Source: Lentisphaerota bacterium
Lineage (GTDB): Bacteria > Verrucomicrobiota > Kiritimatiellia > JAAZAB01
Length of the DNA: 7,316 nucleotides
Direction: 5' to 3'
Assembly (NCBI GenBank): GCA_016182435.1
Contig: JACPGN010000158.1
Coordinates: forward strand, 1-7,316
Positions within the stretch are counted from its first letter, which is position 1. Each line of letters starts with the position of its first letter. Below the pieces are notes generated by a model. That model was given only the letters and a program-made list of their open reading frames with translations. It was not told the origin of the DNA and did not search any database. Shown here one piece after another: positions 1-4,114 of this stretch. The translations under genes were made by a program, and so were the position numbers.

Positions 1-1
1 C

Positions 2-952
2 TTTTATCTGCTCGTTGAAGGCGGCAGCGGCAGTAATGACGGCACAAGCTATGACCTGACCGGCATCGGCTTCACCAACGCCGCGCGCGTAGCTTTCCGG
101 GCCTTGACCGTGTATTGCACCGCCAACACCGATTACTCGGCCGTGCGCTCCGCCTGGGTTTCCGCGGCTACCGATATTGATTCAAGCTTAGTCAGCGCGG
201 TGGAGGCGGCCTTGGACGCGGTGGGCGTCAGCGCGAGCGGCGGCGGCGGCGGTCCGACAGCGCGCTATACGCCGCTCATGTATGATTATGACGGCGACCA
301 TTATGGCGACCCAACCCTCTATGATACCTTCACCGGTTATTGGTACATTCGCATGTCCGGCGCCGGGTATAACCAGGTGTCCGGTCTCTGGGGCGGCTCA
401 GGCTACCAGCCGCTCGCGGGTTATTTCGATAACGACCGGAGTTATGATCCTACGATATATGATTCTTCGTCGGGTAACTGGTTCATGCTGCTCTCTACTT
501 ATAGCTTTGATTCCTTCGCGTACCTGAATTGGGGCGGCGGCTCGACGCTTACGCCGGTCTGCGGCGACTTTGATGGCGATCTCTATGCTGATCCGACCGT
601 ATACGCGCAGTCAGTCGGCAACTGGTATATCCTCCTGTCTTCTTCTGAGTGGGTATATTATTATGAGCTCCGCTTTCCCGCCCCGGCGGGCTTCTTGCCC
701 TTCATGGGCGATTTCGATGGCGACCGCTGGGGCGATCCTACGTTCTATGACCCGGACACAGGTTACTGGTACTTCCTCACAACTGGGACGTCCTATGATT
801 CAGTCTGGTTCGGTCTTCCCGGGTATACCCCCACGTTCGGCGACTTTGATGGCGACCTCCGCGCCGACCCGATCGTTCGGTCGCCAACCGGGGATTGGTA
901 CGTGCTGCTGTCCAGTTCCGGGTATACGTCTTACTCCACCTTCTCGTGGTAA
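2..952 (+). CDS. Secreted M4 (thermolysin-family) metallopeptidase, C-terminal part, with D-x-D-G-D repeat tail (5' partial)
   Basis: The reading frame is open from base 2, so the gene enters from the left; the TTG at 104 is internal and not a start. The first ~75 visible residues (YLLVEGG, LTGIGFTNAARVAFRAL, SAWVSAATDID, AALDAVGV) match the C-terminal helical domain of thermolysin-like M4 zinc peptidases, directly after the catalytic HxNSG region. The HExxH zinc site and propeptide therefore lie upstream and cannot be checked. After a Gly-rich linker (codons ~78-85) come five repeats of 44-48 residues, D-x-D-G/N-D followed by DPTxYD and G-x-WYxLxS. The central Asp codons lie at 290, 428, 572, 716 and 848. 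These resemble FG-GAP/VCBS-type Ca-binding loops, probably a propeller-like or adhesive module. Repeat 2 has DND for DGD. The chain ends with the last repeat, with no membrane anchor or sorting signal. Extracellular proteolysis is inferred from the family. Confidence 0.87.
   Translation, partial: FYLLVEGGSGSNDGTSYDLTGIGFTNAARVAFRALTVYCTANTDYSAVRSAWVSAATDIDSSLVSAVEAALDAVGVSASGGGGGPTARYTPLMYDYDGDHYGDPTLYDTFTGYWYIRMSGAGYNQVSGLWGGSGYQPLAGYFDNDRSYDPTIYDSSSGNWFMLLSTYSFDSFAYLNWGGGSTLTPVCGDFDGDLYADPTVYAQSVGNWYILLSSSEWVYYYELRFPAPAGFLPFMGDFDGDRWGDPTFYDPDTGYWYFLTTGTSYDSVWFGLPGYTPTFGDFDGDLRADPIVRSPTGDWYVLLSSSGYTSYSTFSW
281..949 (+). repeat. Five tandem protein-coding D-x-D-G-D repeats
   Basis: The tail of the M4 peptidase consists of five units. 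They are aligned on the second Asp codon (290, 428, 572, 716, 848), giving periods of 138, 144, 144 and 132 nt. The shared pattern is (G)DFDGD-x3-DPT-x-Y-D-x3-G-x-WY-x-L-x-S. The DNA has diverged between units, so this is an old protein-level duplication and not a fresh tandem expansion. Asp-rich loops of this kind commonly bind calcium. Confidence 0.85.
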
Positions 953-995
953 TTCGGGCATGGTTCAAACTATGCGTGGTCTGGGTGACAGGCAA

Positions 996-1070
996 ACGGC
1001 TCGGCAGGGACGCCTCGCCCTACCTGTTGGCCGCACTCTGCAGGTAGGGCGAACCCTCTGGGTGAGCCGT
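996..1070. repeat. Palindromic intergenic repeat element
   Basis: ACGGCTC (996-1002) and GAGCCGT (1064-1070) form outer inverted ends. Inside is a perfect 12-bp inverted repeat, TCGCCCTACCTG (1015-1026) with CAGGTAGGGCGA (1041-1052), around a 14-nt loop. No T-run follows, so it does not look like an intrinsic terminator, although the strong hairpin lies between the peptidase stop and the glycosyltransferase start and could still block transcription or protect RNA ends. It ends only 11 nt before the ATG at 1082. The asymmetric, compound structure resembles dispersed palindromic elements. Confidence 0.65.
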
Positions 1071-1081
1071 CTGGGTTCTCG

Positions 1082-3115
1082 ATGGGTAAACCCGTATTGA
1101 ACCATGCTGTAATGCGGAACATGTTCCCGAGCTGGGTCTATCGCGGCGCCTGGATAGTGCTGGCCGTTTTCTGCGCCTTCGGGCTCTTTGACCATTCCTT
1201 ATGGTCCAGCAACGATACGCGCGAAGGCGCCATGATCAGCGAGATGGTGCGCGAGGGCGTCTGGGTTACCCCGGTATTCAACGGCCGGCCTTACTTGGAA
1301 AAACCGCCGCTGCTGCACTGGACCGCGGTAGTTCTCTGCAGGCTGTTCGGCCGGGTGAATGAAGGCTTGGTGCGGCTGCCGGCCGCGCTATTCGGCTTCG
1401 GCGCGCTCTGGATCATCGGCCTCTGGGCGCGCGACTTGCTCCGCGAGCGCGCCGGGCTGGTGGCCGCTTTCCTCTGCGCCACCTCGGCGCTCTACTTTGA
1501 ATATTCCCGCATTGTGCTCACCGATGCCGCCCTGACCTTTATGGTCGTGCTGGCGCTCTACCTTTTCTGGCGGGCCTACTCGCCTGGGCAACCTTCCTAC
1601 GCCCGCCATAGCGGGCTTCGCGAAGGCGGGAACGCTCTGGCGGAGCCTGGTGCCACTGGCCCGCGCGGCTGGAAGCGCTATCTTGCGTTTATGATGGTCG
1701 CGGCCGCCGCGTTTTACGCCAAGGGCTTCATCGGCCCTGGCTTGGTATGGATACCAGTAGGCGCATTCCTGGTGTATCGGCGCGAGTGGAAATTACTCGT
1801 TTCATTGGGCGCGGCCTTCAGCGTGGTGTTCGTGCTGGCGCTTGCCCCGTGGGTTGCGGCCTTATGGCACGCCGGCGGACAAGCCTTTCTTCACGGCGTC
1901 TTCTGGGAGAATCAGTTTGGCCGCTTTCTGGCCTTCAACGATCCTAACCTGCCGCTTGACCCCTATTATGTCCACAAAGAATCAGTTTTGTATTATCTGA
2001 TCAGCCTGCCGGCGCGGCTCATGCCCTGGACCTTGCTGGTAATCCCGGCGCTCATCTACTTCTTCCGCAAAACTTGTGGCGCGTTTCGCGCTGAGAGCCC
2101 GGTGGAGGACCAGCCCGCTTGCCCAAGCTCGGCCAGGGCTATAGCCTTGGCGCATAGGAATTTTCCGCCACAGGCGGATCCGCCTGCGGAGGACAATGTT
2201 GTAGCCGGGGTCGACGACCCCGGACCGGCCTCAGCGAGGCCGGCTACAGTTATTAGTTGTCGAAGGCCTGATTCACCGCCGGCGGGACTGCCGGTAATTT
2301 TCATCCGGTTTGCGCTCCTCGGCATGCTGGTGCTTCTGCACGTCTCCTCGGCCAAAGCCGCCTGTTATACCCTGCCGCTTTTCCCCATCTTGTTTCTCCT
2401 GACCGGCATCTGGCTGGAAGATACCGCCATCCTCTGGAAATCCGTGCTCGAGCGGCGCCTGATCGGTTTGACCTTTGGTCTGGTTGGATTTGTAGTGTTA
2501 GCCGTGCCGTTGGGCTATGTCCTGCTGTTTGCGGTTGGAGCAAATATTATACGGCTGAGCGCCTCCGGCGGGGCAACTGCCAGTTTCGCCTTGGCCCTAC
2601 TTGCTCTGGCTACGGGTGGGTATGCCGCGCTTCGGCTTTCGCGAATGTTCCGCTCCGGCCGGCGCAACGAGGCCATTCTGACTGCGCCCATAGTCCTGGC
2701 GGTGGTTGGCATGCTGGATGCCGCGATCTTCCTGCCCATAGTGGATTATGACCGCACTTACAAGCCTTTGGCCGCGCTGGTCTCTCAGGAACTCAATGCC
2801 GGCGCGCGCATCGCCTTGGCCGGCGAGCGCGAGCGCGACCTGGGGGGGCTGATGTTTTACCTGAACTCGCGGCTGAAGGTTGTGGCCCTTACCAATGCCG
2901 TCGAATGGCAGGCTTTCCTTTACGAGCGCCCCGGCCGCGCCGGGGTTGTCGTGGCCGAAAGTGATCTGAAGGAGGCCGAGCTATTGCTGCGGGGCAAGAC
3001 TTTCAAGGTCATTCAGCCGGCGAACTGTGGACGCAAGAGCAAAGAGTTCCGCCTGGTCATGAATGTGGTTGACCCCGCCCGGCCGATGCTGCGGAAACGC
3101 GCCCCTGCTCGCTAA
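1082..3115 (+). CDS. GT39/ArnT-like membrane glycosyltransferase (PMT_2 type)
   Basis: This is a polytopic membrane protein of up to 677 residues. TM1 (~22-38) is followed by NDTREG (44-49), where Asp45 matches the catalytic acidic residue of the first outer loop in the ArnT/PMT family, then RPYLEKPPLLHW (69-80), a family hallmark. FWENQFGRF (274-282) and SSAKAACYTLPLFP (422-435) are further family-like segments. About ten TM helices precede a soluble C-terminal region (~555-677). The family transfers a sugar from a polyprenyl-phosphate donor to a lipid, glycan or protein acceptor on the outer face of the inner membrane; the actual sugar and acceptor cannot be told. Two cytoplasmic loops (~167-196 and ~331-403) are non-hydrophobic and Pro/Ala/Gly-rich, and are encoded by palindromic DNA. 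No Shine-Dalgarno sequence precedes ATG 1082, and ATG 1112 or 1121 would give an equally good N-terminus. It lies 129 nt after the peptidase. Confidence 0.9.
   Translation: MGKPVLNHAVMRNMFPSWVYRGAWIVLAVFCAFGLFDHSLWSSNDTREGAMISEMVREGVWVTPVFNGRPYLEKPPLLHWTAVVLCRLFGRVNEGLVRLPAALFGFGALWIIGLWARDLLRERAGLVAAFLCATSALYFEYSRIVLTDAALTFMVVLALYLFWRAYSPGQPSYARHSGLREGGNALAEPGATGPRGWKRYLAFMMVAAAAFYAKGFIGPGLVWIPVGAFLVYRREWKLLVSLGAAFSVVFVLALAPWVAALWHAGGQAFLHGVFWENQFGRFLAFNDPNLPLDPYYVHKESVLYYLISLPARLMPWTLLVIPALIYFFRKTCGAFRAESPVEDQPACPSSARAIALAHRNFPPQADPPAEDNVVAGVDDPGPASARPATVISCRRPDSPPAGLPVIFIRFALLGMLVLLHVSSAKAACYTLPLFPILFLLTGIWLEDTAILWKSVLERRLIGLTFGLVGFVVLAVPLGYVLLFAVGANIIRLSASGGATASFALALLALATGGYAALRLSRMFRSGRRNEAILTAPIVLAVVGMLDAAIFLPIVDYDRTYKPLAALVSQELNAGARIALAGERERDLGGLMFYLNSRLKVVALTNAVEWQAFLYERPGRAGVVVAESDLKEAELLLRGKTFKVIQPANCGRKSKEFRLVMNVVDPARPMLRKRAPAR
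1592..1626. repeat. In-ORF palindromic element A
   Basis: CCTTC (1592-1596) pairs with GAAGG (1622-1626). Inside, GCCCGC (1601-1606) pairs with GCGGGC (1611-1616) around a CATA tetraloop. A further perfect palindrome, CTTCGCGAAG, lies at 1616-1625. It is translated within the glycosyltransferase as part of a hydrophilic segment (residues ~167-196) between two TM helices ending WRAY and starting WKRY. The likely inserted tract is about 1583-1668; its exact ends need a homologue without the insert. Confidence 0.6.
2132..2193. repeat. In-ORF palindromic element B, left modules
   Basis: Two adjacent palindromes are translated within the glycosyltransferase. The first (2132-2151) is GCCAGGGCTA with TAGCCTTGGC, one mismatch. 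The second is a perfect 16-bp palindrome, CAGGCGGATCCGCCTG (2171-2186), extended by TCCGCC and GGAGGA arms to 2164-2193 with two mismatches. Part of the second module (2162-2178) recurs at 3251-3267, which supports its being a dispersed repeat. Confidence 0.65.
2200..2248. repeat. In-ORF palindromic element B, two-hairpin module with TGTAG/CTACA ends
   Basis: The outer ends are TGTAGCCGG (2200-2208) and CCGGCTACA (2240-2248). Two hairpins lie inside, each with an 8-bp stem and a 3-nt loop: CCGGGGTC/GACCCCGG (2205-2212, 2216-2223) and CCGGCCTC/GAGGCCGG (2225-2232, 2236-2243). TGTAG/CTACA would close a three-way junction. The element is read in frame in the glycosyltransferase as VAGVDDPGPASARPAT (residues 374-389). 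The reading frame avoids the TAG inside TGTAG. Confidence 0.75.
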
Positions 3116-3164
3116 GGCATTACATAACTTGAACACTCGATACCATCATAAATAACAAGAAAAT

Positions 3165-3250
3165 TGTAGGAGCGCCACCCCGCTGGCGCGACTCGTCTGG
3201 CAAGGCCGCCGAGCGCGATAAGATCGCCTCGACGGGGCGAGGCTCCTACA
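3165..3250. repeat. Intergenic palindromic element with TGTAGGAGC/GCTCCTACA ends
   Basis: The terminal 9-bp inverted repeats (3165-3173 and 3242-3250) are perfect. Internal hairpins are GCGCCA/TGGCGC (3172-3177, 3184-3189), GCGAT/ATCGC (3215-3219, 3223-3227) and an alternative GCCTCG/CGAGGC (3226-3231, 3238-3243). The TGTAG...CTACA borders are shared with the element inside the glycosyltransferase at 2200-2248. It fills most of the gap after the glycosyltransferase stop. No T-run follows it. Confidence 0.75.
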
Positions 3251-3267
3251 TTTCCACCACAGGCGGA
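3251..3267 (+). repeat. Fragment of repeat shared with the glycosyltransferase insert
   Basis: The 17 bases here match 2162-2178 at 16 positions (TTTCC, then A or G, then CCACAGGCGGA). It abuts the 86-nt element, just as the related copy lies 22 nt upstream of the two-hairpin element inside the glycosyltransferase. This suggests that the modules tend to cluster. Confidence 0.55.
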
Positions 3268-3308
3268 CGAAACGTATTTGGGTTGCGGGTATAGCCAGTG
3301 TTGGTTAA

Positions 3309-3383
3309 ATGAATAATAATCCGCAAACAGGTCCCGCCTCTTACATTCCCACACTTTATAAAGTGTGGGAATGTGTTCAATGA
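3309..3383 (+). CDS. Possible 24-codon leader ORF overlapping the phosphatase start
   Basis: ATG at 3309 opens a 24-codon frame (begins MNNNPQTG, ends YKVWECVQ). Its TGA stop (3381-3383) overlaps the phosphatase ATG (3380-3382) as ATGA, the classic layout for translational coupling. The frame runs straight through the 32-bp palindrome. There is no clear ribosome binding site and no recognisable family. It could be a regulatory leader peptide, the relic of an older start of the phosphatase gene (its first codons resemble those at 3380), or chance. Confidence 0.25.
   Translation: MNNNPQTGPASYIPTLYKVWECVQ
3343..3374. repeat. Perfect 32-bp palindrome in the phosphatase leader
   Basis: Every base from ACATTCCCACAC (3343-3354) pairs with GTGTGGGAATGT (3363-3374) across a TTTATAAA centre. 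As RNA this gives a 14-bp stem with a TATA loop. The stem covers the only Shine-Dalgarno-like bases (GGGA, 3367-3370) upstream of ATG 3380, so it could hide the ribosome site. As DNA it could be a dimeric repressor operator or another mobile palindrome. No T-run follows, arguing against a terminator. Confidence 0.85.
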
Positions 3384-4054
3384 ATAATAACAACCCCAAC
3401 CAGGCTAATTTTCCGTCGCGTCGGAGCTGTGAGCTGCGCTGCTTGGTCAAAGCCCTGTTTGTAATCCTCGCGGTGGTCGCCGGAGCTTGGACCCTCTGGG
3501 AACTGACCCTCGCCGACCGCTTGATGACCAAACGCTGGGGAGTCGTGGAGCCGGAACTCATCTATCGGAGCGGGCAGATTCCCAGCGCTCGCCTCCAGGC
3601 TACGCTGGCGCGTCATCACATTGGCGTCCTCATTGACCTCACCGGGAATCAACCAGGTAAGGAGTTACAGCTCAAGGACAAGGAGCGCGCGGCCGCCGCG
3701 CGCCTGGGAATTGAATATCATAATTTTCCGCTGCGCGGCGATGGCACGGGGGATATTGCTCATTACGCCCAGGCCATTGCCATCCTGCACTCTTGCCGGC
3801 GCGCGGGCCGCCCGGCGCTGATTCATTGCGCCGCGGGCGCCCAGCGCACCGGCGGAGTGGTGGCCGCCTACCGGGTTCTGGTTGAGCGCCGTTCCCCCGC
3901 TGAAGCGCGCGCTGAGCTCGAGCGCTACGGCTGGAAACCGGGCAAAGACCAGATGCTGCTCAATTACCTGAACAGGAATATGCTTAGATTGGCCGAGCTG
4001 TTGCAAACCCTGCAGGTCATTGAGACCGTTCCCAATCCCTTGCCGAGGTTGTAG
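3380..4054 (+). CDS. Membrane-anchored dual-specificity/tyrosine phosphatase-like protein (CX5R)
   Basis: The protein has 224 residues from ATG 3380. GTG 3365 and ATG 3371 are in-frame alternatives but lie inside the palindrome, and neither has a well-spaced ribosome site. After an Asn-rich start and a basic stretch (RRSCELRCLVK) there is one TM helix (~25-45), then YRSGQ (62-66), a common opening of DSP-like phosphatases, and VLIDLTG (83-89). The P-loop is HCAAGAQRTG (149-158), with nucleophile Cys150 and phosphate-binding Arg156. LRGDGTGD (118-125) offers Asp121 or Asp125 as the general acid. The family hydrolyses phospho-Tyr/Ser/Thr, and some members phosphatidyl or inositol phosphates; the substrate here is unknown. 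The side of the membrane is unclear, as basic residues lie on both sides of the TM. The stop TAG lies in the left end of a palindromic element. Confidence 0.85.
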   Translation: MNNNNPNQANFPSRRSCELRCLVKALFVILAVVAGAWTLWELTLADRLMTKRWGVVEPELIYRSGQIPSARLQATLARHHIGVLIDLTGNQPGKELQLKDKERAAAARLGIEYHNFPLRGDGTGDIAHYAQAIAILHSCRRAGRPALIHCAAGAQRTGGVVAAYRVLVERRSPAEARAELERYGWKPGKDQMLLNYLNRNMLRLAELLQTLQVIETVPNPLPRL

Positions 4055-4114
4055 TCCTGGGGTTGCGCCCCAGGCTATGATGTAGCTGCCCTTCAGGCAG
4101 TCACGACCCCTACT
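4050..4114. repeat. Palindromic element between convergent genes, carrying both stop codons; possible bidirectional terminator
   Basis: TGTAG (4050-4054) and CTACT (4110-4114) form near-perfect inverted ends. Inside are CCTGGGG/CCCCAGG (4056-4062, 4068-4074; loop TTGCG), extended by TAG/CTA with a bulged T, and CTGCC/GGCAG (4086-4090, 4096-4100; loop CTTCA). The TAG at 4052-4054 ends the phosphatase, and the complement of CTA at 4110-4112 is the TAG ending the minus-strand gene. The hairpins could act as a two-way terminator, but there is no T-tract on either side. Confidence 0.65.

Larger units (their letters stand above)
3309..3404 (+). repeat. Imperfect direct repeat of the gene start (3309-3331 and 3380-3404)
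   Basis: ATGAATAATAAT then CCGCAAACAGG (3309-3331) resembles ATGAATAATAAC then, after two extra bases, CCCCAACCAGG (3380-3404): 11 of 12 and 9 of 11 matches, 71 nt apart. The two copies flank the 32-bp palindrome. AAT codons are simple sequence, so part of the match could be chance. Confidence 0.4.

Noticed and set aside
570..1100. 176-codon plus-strand ORF
   Set aside because: Out-of-frame shadow of the D-x-D-G-D repeats, then runs through the palindromic repeat; no recognisable product.
2073..2290. Glycosyltransferase as a pseudogene broken by insertion
   Set aside because: The frame stays open for the whole 677 codons and the family motifs are intact on both sides of both inserts.
3129..3156. 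Sigma-70-like promoter (TTGAAC, 16 nt, AATAAC)
   Set aside because: Only four of six matches in each box, in an AT-richer patch; too weak to call.
3242..3264. Intrinsic terminator after the glycosyltransferase
   Set aside because: The stems are strong but no run of T follows any of the hairpins at 996-1070, 3165-3250 or 4050-4114; they are better called repeats.
2132..3374. CRISPR array
   Set aside because: The repeats are inverted, variable in sequence and irregularly spaced, with no equal direct repeats or spacers and no cas genes.
3112..3561. 149-codon minus-strand ORF
   Set aside because: It crosses the 86-nt repeat, the 32-bp palindrome and the phosphatase start; no family-like motifs.
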